Shown: positions 36,920-44,837 of the stretch, piece by piece
How positions within the stretch are numbered: the first letter of the stretch is position 1
Layout: each line of letters begins with the position of its first letter
Assembly: GCF_002902985.1 (NCBI RefSeq)
Contig: NZ_CP026167.1
Span: 3,534,001 to 3,598,000, forward strand
Reading direction: 5' to 3'
Length of the DNA: 64,000 bases
DNA from: Leclercia sp. LSNIH1
GTDB taxonomy: Bacteria > Pseudomonadota > Gammaproteobacteria > Enterobacterales > Enterobacteriaceae
Position numbers and translations under genes: made by a program
Notes under the pieces: model-generated
The model's input: the letters and a program-made list of their open reading frames with translations, nothing else
What the model was told of the DNA's origin: nothing
Database searches by the model: none

Positions 36920-37900
36920 TTAATGCTCGACTGGTTCAGAAAGGTTGACCACACAACGTGCTGTTTGGTTAGGTAAAACTATACTGTCTTCAGGAACACG
37001 CGGTGAACGAAAGGTTCGTCCCACTGTTGAACCAACTATTCCATTGTAGGTATCTGAAGACCTCGCCACTTTCTGATATCCCTTTCCTTTGTATTTGAAC
37101 TCAGGTTTTTCAGGTCCCTGAGGATCCTTGGTGGGTGAGTTTTTATAATAATCAGGATCATACCAGTCGCTGACCCATTCGAAGCCGTTTCCGGTCATAT
37201 CGTAGATACCAAGGGGGTTGGGCGGAAAAGCATCACCCGGTACATTTGATAATTCTTCAAGATGCGTATTATTCTTTCTTGCGAATAATTTTCGATCGTA
37301 ACTGGTACTTATGTTTATTCCACGATCTTTTCCTCCGCTGTGAAATTCAATGTCTGCTTTGCCCGTATTGGTGGGTAAAACTATAAATTGTCCGCGGCTT
37401 CGGGCGGCGTACTCCCACTGCGCTTCAGTTGGCATGGAGAAAGGCAGGCTCGTCATTTTCCCCAGCCAGGCGCAGTAATCTGCCGCCTCATACCAGTCAA
37501 TTCTGGCGGGTGTTTCGGGCGTACTGTTATACTCTGTCCAAGCATCCTTCAATGCAGCGCGCACTTCTCTTACTGAGTGGTGATGATAATCCAGAAACAG
37601 ATGATAATCCCGGTTACTGATTTTGAACTTGCTCATTGAGTAACTGGTCAGTTCCACCCTGTGCAGGGGTTTGCTGTCCGGATAAGGGTCAATCTGACCG
37701 CCATATAGCTTCTCGCCAAAGTCTCCCATTTCAAAATCACCGCCTTCGACAAAAACCAGGTTTGTTTTTATATTTTTAATAAAGTTATTTAGTTCTGCCT
37801 GGTTCACCTTTTTATCATTTTCCAGTGATTCAGGTTTATCACAAGCAGTTAACAACAACACAGATATTATTATGCTAAGTAATTTTTTCACAGATATCAT
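36920..37900 (-). CDS. FGE-fold lipoprotein, array copy 5 (distal; candidate immunity)
   Basis: 326 aa with lipobox LTAC and Asp at +2, the signal for retention in the inner membrane facing the periplasm. The mature part is a formylglycine-generating-enzyme/sulfatase-modifying-factor (C-type-lectin-like) domain, seen from FVEGGDFEMGDFG (about 50), FSMPTEAQWEYAARSRG (about 155-171), GIYDMTGNGFEWVSDWY (about 235) and the terminal ARCVVN. The paired active-site cysteines of true FGE are absent, so catalysis is not expected. It is the copy farthest from the effector, and its C-terminus (LSEPVEH) differs from the others. Variable segments match copy 3. Confidence 0.8.
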   Translation of the reverse strand: MISVKKLLSIIISVLLLTACDKPESLENDKKVNQAELNNFIKNIKTNLVFVEGGDFEMGDFGEKLYGGQIDPYPDSKPLHRVELTSYSMSKFKISNRDYHLFLDYHHHSVREVRAALKDAWTEYNSTPETPARIDWYEAADYCAWLGKMTSLPFSMPTEAQWEYAARSRGQFIVLPTNTGKADIEFHSGGKDRGINISTSYDRKLFARKNNTHLEELSNVPGDAFPPNPLGIYDMTGNGFEWVSDWYDPDYYKNSPTKDPQGPEKPEFKYKGKGYQKVARSSDTYNGIVGSTVGRTFRSPRVPEDSIVLPNQTARCVVNLSEPVEH

Positions 37901-37903
37901 TCC

Positions 37904-38097
37904 TCAGGCCAGTGCCTGATGATCAGAGAGTGGGCCAAATTCACCCATCCGGGGATATAACGGGTTAGTGCCCTGCGCCAGTTTATAATCGTAGGTATTA
38001 TTCATTGCCAGAGCATAGCCCCACGCGACTTGATCACGAATGCGGGACTTAATGATGTCCAGCTCATCATCACGGTTCAGGCCTTTCTGTAAAAACC
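37904..38097 (-). repeat. Effector-tail fragment D (between FGE copies 4 and 5)
   Basis: About 63 codons, open to a TGA 3 bases before the next FGE start. They are nearly identical to the last codons of the 748-aa effector (from FLQ(E/K)GLNRDDELD to GPLSDHQALA). The upstream boundary is TTTTTACAG, two bases after the stop of copy 4. It has no own start codon with a ribosome site. Confidence 0.85.
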
Positions 38098-39078
38098 TTA
38101 GTCATTGACGATAATAGGAGTGTTAACAACACATCTTGCAGTCATATCCCCCAGAAAATAATCATTTTCTGTAATTCTTGGATGTCTGAAGGATCTGTCC
38201 ACAACAGAACCAACAATTCCGTTATAGCGATCAGAGGAGCGAACAACTTTCTGGTAGCCATCGTTTTTATATTTATAGGTCGGATGAGTCGGCCCTTGAG
38301 GATCCTTTGATGGGGAATTTTTGTAATAATCTGGATCGTACCAGTCTTTAACCCATTCATAACCATTCGCAGACATATCATATACTCCTAGCGGGTTCGG
38401 AGGAAAATGATCACCTGGCAAACTTGAAGCGGAACCAAGAATATTTTTTACTTTCTTTGAGTACGATTCCCTGTCAAAGCTAGTAGCTATATTTATACCT
38501 TTATCCTTTCCTCCAATACGATGTTCAACTTCCGCCTTTCCTGTATTTGTCGCTACACTAAGAAATTTCCCACGGCTTCTTGCAGCATATTCCCATTGAG
38601 CTTCGGTAGGTAAGGAAAATGGTTTTTTGGTAATTTCACCTAACCAATTACAATAACTTTCCGCTTCATACCAATCTATATGTGCAGGCGTATTTGGTGT
38701 TGCATTTAAGTCATCATACCATTTTTGCAAGCTTTTTTTGACCTCCCTTCGCTTTAACCCCTTACTGGCTAAATAAAAATCATACTCTTTATTTGTGATT
38801 TTAAGCTTACTTATTGAAAATCCATTCAATTCAATTTTGTGCAAAGGCTTGCTATCAGAGTCAGGATCTATTTGCTGACCAAAAATCAGCCCGCCAAAGT
38901 CACCCATTTCAAAATCACCACCTTCGACAAAAACGAGGTTTGCTTTTATATCTTTAATAAAATCATTTAATTCTGCCTGGCTAACGCCTTTATCATCTTT
39001 CGATGATTCCGGTTTATCACAAGCAGTTAACAACAACACTGACGTTATTATGACAAGTAATTTATTCACAGATATCAT
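38098..39078 (-). CDS. FGE-fold lipoprotein, array copy 4 (most divergent)
   Basis: 326 aa. Lipobox LTAC with Asp +2. It keeps the domain plan of its neighbours but is the most different in sequence: ISKLKITNKEYDFYLASKG replaces the MSKFKISN... segment, YCNWLGEITKKPFSLPTEAQ replaces YCAWLGKM..., and the C-terminus reads TARCVVNTPIIVND. The changes extend over most of the mature domain, while the signal peptide region is shared. If these are immunity proteins, this copy would be expected to have a different specificity. Confidence 0.8.
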   Translation of the reverse strand: MISVNKLLVIITSVLLLTACDKPESSKDDKGVSQAELNDFIKDIKANLVFVEGGDFEMGDFGGLIFGQQIDPDSDSKPLHKIELNGFSISKLKITNKEYDFYLASKGLKRREVKKSLQKWYDDLNATPNTPAHIDWYEAESYCNWLGEITKKPFSLPTEAQWEYAARSRGKFLSVATNTGKAEVEHRIGGKDKGINIATSFDRESYSKKVKNILGSASSLPGDHFPPNPLGVYDMSANGYEWVKDWYDPDYYKNSPSKDPQGPTHPTYKYKNDGYQKVVRSSDRYNGIVGSVVDRSFRHPRITENDYFLGDMTARCVVNTPIIVND

Positions 39079-39081
39079 TCC

Positions 39082-39274
39082 TCAGACCAGAGCCTGATTA
39101 TCAGAGAGTGGGCCAAATTCCCCCATCCGGGGATATAACGGGTTAGTGCCCTGCGCCAGTTTATAATCATAGGTATTGTTCATTGCCAGAGCGTAGCCCC
39201 ACGCAACCTGATCACGAATGCGGGACTTAATGATGTCCAGCTCATCATCACGGTTCAGGCCTTTCTGTAAAAAA
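39082..39274 (-). repeat. Effector-tail fragment C (between FGE copies 3 and 4)
   Basis: Same ~63-codon tail, ending GPLSDNQALV then TGA, GG, ATG of copy 4. The upstream edge TTTTTACAG abuts the TAG stop of copy 3 with no spacing. The frame is open back into copy 3 as a non-native fusion. Confidence 0.85.
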
Positions 39275-40252
39275 CTAGTTATTGACGGAAACGGGAGAGT
39301 TGACCACACAACGTGCTGTTTGACTGGGTGGAATACTGTCTTCCGGAACACGAGGAGAACGAAAGGTTCGTCCCACTGTAGAACCTGTTATTCCGTTATA
39401 GCTGTTTGAAGATCTCATGACTTTCTGATATCCCTTTCCGTCATATTCGAATTCAGGTTTTTCAGGTCCCTGAGGATCCTTTGTGGGTGAGTTTTTATAA
39501 TAATCAGGATCATACCAGTCGCTGACCCATTCGAAGCCGTTTCCGGTCATATCGTAGATACCAAGGGGGTTGGGCGGAAAAGCATCACCCGGTACATTTG
39601 ATAATTCTTCAAGATGCGTATTATTCTTTCTTGCGAATAATTTTCGATCGTAACTGGTACTTATGTTTATTCCACGATCTTTACCTCCGCTGTGAAATTC
39701 AATGTCTGCTTTGCCCGTATTGGTGGGTAAAACTATAAATTGTCCGCGGCTTCGGGCGGCGTACTCCCACTGCGCTTCGGTTGGCAGGGAGAAAGGCAGG
39801 CCTGTCATTTTCCCCAACCAGGCGCAGTAATCTGCCGCCTCATACCAGTCAATTCTGGCGGGTGTTTCGGGCGTACTGTTATATTCTGCCCATTTATCTT
39901 TTAATGCATCACGAACGTCTCTTACAGGCCGGTGATGGTAATCCAGAAACAGGTGATAATCCCGGTTGCTGATTTTGAATTTGCTCATTGAGTAGCTGGT
40001 CAGTTCCACCCTGTGCAGGGGTTTGCTGTCCGGATAAGGGTCAATCTGACCACCATATAGCTTCTCGCCAAAGTCTCCCATTTCAAAATCACCGCCTTCG
40101 ACAAAAACCAGGTTTGTTTTTATATTTTTAATAAAGTTATTTAGTTCTGCCTGGCTCACCTTTTTATCATTTTTCGAGGATTCCGGTTTATCACAACCAG
40201 TTAACGACAACACAGATATTATTATGCTAAGTAATTTATTCACAGATATCAC
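39275..40252 (-). CDS. FGE-fold lipoprotein, array copy 3
   Basis: 325 aa. It starts with GTG where the other four use ATG, in the otherwise identical context TGAGGA-GTG-ATATCTGTG, which may lower its expression. The lipobox reads LTGC with Asp +2. Mature domain as in copy 5: NRDYHLFLDYHHRPVRDV segment and DRGINISTSYDRKLFARKNN segment. The C-terminus PVSVNN is shared with copy 1, giving a mosaic pattern. Confidence 0.8.
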   Translation of the reverse strand: MISVNKLLSIIISVLSLTGCDKPESSKNDKKVSQAELNNFIKNIKTNLVFVEGGDFEMGDFGEKLYGGQIDPYPDSKPLHRVELTSYSMSKFKISNRDYHLFLDYHHRPVRDVRDALKDKWAEYNSTPETPARIDWYEAADYCAWLGKMTGLPFSLPTEAQWEYAARSRGQFIVLPTNTGKADIEFHSGGKDRGINISTSYDRKLFARKNNTHLEELSNVPGDAFPPNPLGIYDMTGNGFEWVSDWYDPDYYKNSPTKDPQGPEKPEFEYDGKGYQKVMRSSNSYNGITGSTVGRTFRSPRVPEDSIPPSQTARCVVNSPVSVNN

Positions 40253-40255
40253 TCC

Positions 40256-40380
40256 TCAGGCCAGTGCCTGATTATCAGAGAGTGGGCTAAATTCCCCCAT
40301 CCGGGGATATAACGGGTTAGTGCCCTGCGCCAGTTTATAATCGTAGGTATTGTTCATTGCCAGAGCGTAGCCCCACGTGG
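40256..40380 (-). repeat. Effector-tail fragment B (shorter, between FGE copies 2 and 3)
   Basis: Matches only about the last 42 codons of the effector (WGYALAMNNTYDYKLAQGTN to the TGA at 40256). At about 40380 the sequence departs from the other tails and reads unrelated DNA up to the stop of copy 2, so this unit has a different junction. Confidence 0.75.
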
Positions 40381-40420
40381 CATGAGCCATTATCATGATC
40401 CAGCGCCTCTTATTGAAATA

Positions 40421-41398
40421 TTATTGATTAACGGGAACAGGCGAATTAATCACACATCGCGCGGTCATATTTCCGGGAAAGTCTCCATCTGTCACTTTAG
40501 GTGAACGAAAAGTACGCCCAACTGTTGAACCAACTATTCCATTATAGGTGTCTGAAGACCTCGCCACTTTCTGATATCCCTTTCCTTTGTATTTAAACTC
40601 AGGTTTTTCAGGCCCCTGTGGATCCTTTGTGGGTGAGTTTTTATAATAATCAGGATCATACCAGTCGCTGACCCATTCGAAGCCGTTTCCGGCCATGTCG
40701 TAGATACCAAGAGGGTTGGGTGGAAAAGCATCACCCGGTAAGCTGGAGTAAGACCTCAGATGGGTTCCACTTTTTAAGGCATATTGTTGCCTGTCAAATT
40801 CAGTACCAAGATTGATGCCCCTGTTTTTTCCGCCGCTGTGAAATTCAATGTCTGCTTTGCCCGTATTGGTGGGTAAAACCACAAATTGTCCGCGGCTTCG
40901 GGCGGCGTACTCCCACTGCGCTTCGGTTGGCAGGGAGAAAGGCAGGCCCGTCATTTTCCCCAGCCAGGCGCAGTAATCTGCCGCCTCATACCAGTCAATT
41001 TGAGCTGGTGTTTGAGGCGTCGAATTAAAATCAGACCACATTTTTTTATAAGCTTTGGTGACTGCTCTCTTCGTTAAATAATTATAAAGAATATAAAAAT
41101 CAAAATCACTATTACTTATTTTGAACTTGCTCATTGAATAACTGGTCAGTTCCACCCTGTGCAGGGGTTTGCTGTCCGGATAAGGGTCAATCTGACCGCC
41201 ATATAGCTTCTCGCCAAAGTCCCCCATTTCAAAATCACCACCGTCGACAAAAACCAGGTTTGTTTTTATATTTTTAATAAAATCATTTAGTTCTGCCTGG
41301 CTCACCTTTTTATCATTTTTCGGTGATTCCGGTTTATCACAAGCAGTTAACAACAACACAGATGTTATTATGACAAGTAATTTTTTCACAGATATCAT
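40421..41398 (-). CDS. FGE-fold lipoprotein, array copy 2
   Basis: 325 aa. Lipobox LTAC, Asp +2. One segment (NSDFDFYILYNYLTKRAVTK, about 95-115) is unlike copies 1, 3 and 5. A later segment (NRGINLGTEFDRQQYALKSG) is shared only with copy 1. The C-terminus reads NMTARCVINSPVPVNQ. Such block-wise sharing points to recombination between copies. RBS and start context equal those of copies 1, 4 and 5. Confidence 0.8.
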   Translation of the reverse strand: MISVKKLLVIITSVLLLTACDKPESPKNDKKVSQAELNDFIKNIKTNLVFVDGGDFEMGDFGEKLYGGQIDPYPDSKPLHRVELTSYSMSKFKISNSDFDFYILYNYLTKRAVTKAYKKMWSDFNSTPQTPAQIDWYEAADYCAWLGKMTGLPFSLPTEAQWEYAARSRGQFVVLPTNTGKADIEFHSGGKNRGINLGTEFDRQQYALKSGTHLRSYSSLPGDAFPPNPLGIYDMAGNGFEWVSDWYDPDYYKNSPTKDPQGPEKPEFKYKGKGYQKVARSSDTYNGIVGSTVGRTFRSPKVTDGDFPGNMTARCVINSPVPVNQ

Positions 41399-41401
41399 TC
41401 C

Positions 41402-41592
41402 TCAGGCCAGTGCCTGATGATCAGAGAGCGGGCCAGATTCCCCCATCCGGGGATATAACGGGTTAGTGCCCTGCGCGAGTTTATAATCGTAGGTATTGTT
41501 CATTGCCAGTGTGTAGCCCACGCGGCCTGAGCACGAATGCGGGACTTAATGATGTCCGGTTCATCATCACGGTTCAGGCTTTTCTGTAAAAA
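41402..41592 (-). repeat. Effector-tail fragment A (between FGE copies 1 and 2), frameshifted
   Basis: Same tail as C and D, abutting the TAG stop of copy 1. One C is missing in the CCCC run (GTAGCCCACG for GTAGCCCCACG near 41517), so the original frame is broken. The terminal TGAGGAATG start context for copy 2 is intact. Confidence 0.8.
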
Positions 41593-42573
41593 CTAGTTAT
41601 TGACGGAAACGGGAGAGTTGACCACACAACGTGCAGTTTGGTTAGGTAAAACTATACTGTCTTCAGGAACATGCGGTGAACGAAAAGTACGCCCAACTGT
41701 TGAACCAACTATTCCATTATAGGTGTCTGAAGACCTCGCCACTTTCTGATATCCCTTTCCTTTGTATTTGAACTCAGGTTTTTCAGGTCCCTGAGGATCC
41801 TTTGTGGGTGAGTTTTTATAATAATCAGGATCATACCAGTCGCTGACCCACTCGAAGCCGTTTCCGGCCATGTCGTAGATACCAAGAGGGTTGGGCGGAA
41901 AAGCATCACCCGGTAAACTGGAGTAGAACCTTAGGTGGGTCCCACTTTTTAAGGCATATTGTTCCCTGTCAAATTCAGTACCAAGATTGATGCCCCTGTT
42001 TTTCCCGCCGCTGTGAAATTCAATGTCTGCTTTGCCCGTATTGGTCGGTAAAACCACAAATTGTCCGCGGCTTCGGGCGGCGTACTCCCACTGCGCTTCG
42101 GTTGGCAGGGAGAAAGGCAGGCCCGTCATTTTTCCCAGCCAGGCGCAGTAATCTGCCGCCTCATACCAGTCAATTCTGGCGGGTGTTCCGGGCGTACTGT
42201 TATATTCTGCCCATTTATCCTTTAATGCATCAGAAACGATTCTTATCGGCCGGTGATGGTAATCCAGAAACAGGTGATAATCCCGGTTGCTGATTTTGAA
42301 CTTGCTCATTGAGTAACTGGTCAGTTCCACCCTGTGCAGGGGTTTGCTGTCCGGATAAGGATCAATCTGACCGCCATATAGCTTCTCGCCAAAGTCACCC
42401 ATTTCAAAATCACCACCGTCGACAAAAACGAGGTTTGCTTTTATATCTTTAATAAAATCATTTAATTCTGCCTGGCTCACCTTCTTATCATTTTTCGGTG
42501 ACTCAGGTTTATCACAGCCAGTTAACAACAACACAGACGTTATTATGACAAGTAATTTTTTCACAGATATCAT
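41593..42573 (-). CDS. FGE-fold lipoprotein, array copy 1 (next to the effector; candidate cognate immunity)
   Basis: 326 aa. It begins 3 bases after the effector stop (TGA-GGA-ATG), so translation is likely coupled and the ribosome site lies within the effector's end. Lipobox LTGC with Asp +2 gives inner-membrane anchoring on the periplasmic side. FGE/C-lectin-like domain from about residue 45 to the end, without the FGE catalytic cysteine pair. The position immediately behind a vgrG-linked effector makes it the best candidate for the cognate immunity protein. Function is inferred from position and sorting signal only. Confidence 0.82.
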   Translation of the reverse strand: MISVKKLLVIITSVLLLTGCDKPESPKNDKKVSQAELNDFIKDIKANLVFVDGGDFEMGDFGEKLYGGQIDPYPDSKPLHRVELTSYSMSKFKISNRDYHLFLDYHHRPIRIVSDALKDKWAEYNSTPGTPARIDWYEAADYCAWLGKMTGLPFSLPTEAQWEYAARSRGQFVVLPTNTGKADIEFHSGGKNRGINLGTEFDREQYALKSGTHLRFYSSLPGDAFPPNPLGIYDMAGNGFEWVSDWYDPDYYKNSPTKDPQGPEKPEFKYKGKGYQKVARSSDTYNGIVGSTVGRTFRSPHVPEDSIVLPNQTARCVVNSPVSVNN

Positions 42574-42576
42574 TCC

Positions 42577-44823
42577 TCAGGCCAGTGCCTGATGATCAGA
42601 GAGCGGGCCAAATTCCCCCATCCGGGGATATAACGGGTTAGTACCCTGCGCCAGTTTATAATCGTAGGTATTGTTCATTGCCAGAGCGTAGCCCCACGCG
42701 ACCTGAGCACGAATGCGGGACTTAATGATGTCCAGCTCATCATCACGGTTCAGGCCTTCCTGTAAAAAGGTCCGAAGCTCAGATTCCTGCCAGGCTACCA
42801 GTGCGTCCTCACTCATCGGATGCGACAACGCCAGATCCGTTCCATCCTTCGAACAGTGGGTCATCACTTTTGTCCATTCACGTCTGGTCTGGATACTGGA
42901 CAGAATATTGATAATGGCTTTCTTGCGGTCATGATAAATATCAGGAATGAAGCCATCACCTCGATTGTTAATATCAATATGATCCCAGAAACCGTGGCGG
43001 GTAAGCAAATACAATAAGTTCCCCTTTGCTTCGGGAGTGAAATTCAATAACTTTTCAGGTCTGGTGTTTAATTCTTTTGCAAATTGGTTTCGCTTTGAAG
43101 ATGCATTGAGTCCATCAGTCATACCTTTCTGAAATGTATCAAAGATATCACTAATAGTGCTGGCCGCCGTTTCAGCTGTATCAAGCATCTGAATAACCTT
43201 TTCTTTCATATCCGAGAGAAGCATGACACATAGTTGACTATATGTTTCAAACGCTGTATCAACAATCAATTCAAAGAAATGATAATCCAGCCCATATAGC
43301 TGATAGGCCAGCCAGGCACCGAAATCTGCCAGCTTTTCGTAACCCACCTCGCATAAAAAAGCCCCTTTGGCTCCAAGACCACAACACAGGCTGGCTGCGA
43401 TTTTAAAGCAAAACTTACCGTTCAAGAATGTACAATAAAAGGTTGCCCCTCCCCCCAGGCCAGCCATACCGGTAATGCTGGAGCCTATGGTACAAAAATC
43501 AACGTATTCAGCGGCAGCTTTTGCCCCCTCTCCCATTTTTCCCTGGTATGCTGTCGCGGCAACAGGCTTTAACCACTGAACACCGCCCTTCAGACCAGCT
43601 TCTACTTTCGCCCCGCCAAATAGCTCGGCGCTGCTGGTTACACCTTCATCGCCTTCCTTCATCTTCTTGTGGAATGTCTTGCCGGAAATACGACGCTCAT
43701 TAAAACGAGGAAGGGTATTCTCGGGATCGCGTTTTCCCATCAGAATCTGTTTCGCACCAATTGTGGTGACCTGTAACTGGCTTTCTATCTGGGCAGAGGC
43801 ACCAACAAACCCAATCAGTTCAGTTTCTAAATACAGGCGAAGCATGCCCATATTCAGAATATCAGCGTTTTCAGGTGTGTACGCCAGTGGCCAGCCCACG
43901 CGGTCAGGAAGGTAATAGGTTGCACTGGCAGAGCCTTGTGCAATAGCAAGAACAGCGGAAGCTTCTCCTTTTATAGATAACTTTCCATCTTTAGCATCCC
44001 ATTCTCCACTGGCACCAGCATTGGCAGTAAAGCGCATGAATTGTGCACCGGCAGAAACATCAACATGATTACCAATTTCTTTCCCGTCAACAATCAGGCT
44101 GTTATTCCAGCAATCCGCCCAGTCTGTCAGCGTTTTATCGATTTCTCCGATATCTTCTTTATCCAGGCTGAATAACTCAACACTGGTATCAGGTTTCGGA
44201 AATTCTGCTTTCGTGAGCTGTTCTTTTAGCTTTTGGGTATCAATACCTTTCCGGTTACCGTTTTTGTCATAAATAAAAATGCTTTCAGCAGCAGAGGCTT
44301 TGTCTTTTGCCTTGAGTGAAACGGTATGTTTCTTTCCGGCTCCCAACTGGTCGTAGTATCCCTTTTTTACGTACACATATTTACTACCGGGGCCGGAGCG
44401 CCGCCCGTGCTTCTTCTTTGTAATAACCGGTATCAGTTCGACAACGGTCTCATAGCCTGCCGGAGTGAAGTCTCCCAGTTTATCCCGCAACGCAGCTTTT
44501 TTCTCATCCAGAATTTTTTGCTGCGTTGTAGCACTGTCCTCAAGCTCAAATTCCGCAGCGTTTTCGGAAGGGGTACTGAATGCATTGCCATAATTTTCAA
44601 TAGCTGAAGAGTAGGCCTTACCAGCCTCATGCACATCATTCACTGCTGTCAGTAACTCACCCCAATGGCGATCAAAATCATCACAGGCCTCTTCAGCAAG
44701 GATTATCAGTTCTTCAGTATCCGGTCTGAAATAAACAGTGGCAGAAGCGTGGTACACATCCACAGCATTACCATTTTTCTTGCTTAGTGTATTTTGTGCT
44801 ACAGGTTCACTTTTTCCGTTCAT
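42577..44823 (-). CDS. Candidate T6SS effector with hydrophobic, glycine-rich core (possible pore-former)
   Basis: 748 aa, 15 bases downstream of vgrG. There is no PAAR, Rhs or MIX-like motif that I can see. N-terminal helical region (about 35-130), basic segment (136-180), a beta-rich part with Gly/Ala repeats (FTANAGASGEWDAKDGKLS, about 265-360) and YLPDRVGWPLAYTP, then a hydrophobic Gly/Ala/Cys-rich stretch (about 440-540: GSSITGMAGLGGGATFYC, AASLCCGLGAKGAFLC) that could insert in a membrane. The middle recalls VasX/BTH_I2691-type toxins from memory; this needs a search. The C-terminal ~63 residues are duplicated four times in the following array. Inner-membrane-anchored partners fit a membrane-acting toxin. 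Confidence 0.7.
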   Translation of the reverse strand: MNGKSEPVAQNTLSKKNGNAVDVYHASATVYFRPDTEELIILAEEACDDFDRHWGELLTAVNDVHEAGKAYSSAIENYGNAFSTPSENAAEFELEDSATTQQKILDEKKAALRDKLGDFTPAGYETVVELIPVITKKKHGRRSGPGSKYVYVKKGYYDQLGAGKKHTVSLKAKDKASAAESIFIYDKNGNRKGIDTQKLKEQLTKAEFPKPDTSVELFSLDKEDIGEIDKTLTDWADCWNNSLIVDGKEIGNHVDVSAGAQFMRFTANAGASGEWDAKDGKLSIKGEASAVLAIAQGSASATYYLPDRVGWPLAYTPENADILNMGMLRLYLETELIGFVGASAQIESQLQVTTIGAKQILMGKRDPENTLPRFNERRISGKTFHKKMKEGDEGVTSSAELFGGAKVEAGLKGGVQWLKPVAATAYQGKMGEGAKAAAEYVDFCTIGSSITGMAGLGGGATFYCTFLNGKFCFKIAASLCCGLGAKGAFLCEVGYEKLADFGAWLAYQLYGLDYHFFELIVDTAFETYSQLCVMLLSDMKEKVIQMLDTAETAASTISDIFDTFQKGMTDGLNASSKRNQFAKELNTRPEKLLNFTPEAKGNLLYLLTRHGFWDHIDINNRGDGFIPDIYHDRKKAIINILSSIQTRREWTKVMTHCSKDGTDLALSHPMSEDALVAWQESELRTFLQEGLNRDDELDIIKSRIRAQVAWGYALAMNNTYDYKLAQGTNPLYPRMGEFGPLSDHQALA

Positions 44824-44837
44824 TTTTGTCAGTCCCT

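Noticed and set aside
36766..36954. Minus-strand ORF of 62 codons
   Set aside because: It overlaps the end of FGE copy 5 and is out of frame with the better repaired reading at 36457-36887.
36920..42573. Five active formylglycine-generating enzymes or sulfatase maturases
   Set aside because: The paired catalytic cysteines of FGE are not present, there is no linked sulfatase, and all are membrane-anchored lipoproteins beside a vgrG effector. The alkyl sulfatase at 359 is of the metallo-beta-lactamase type and needs no formylglycine.
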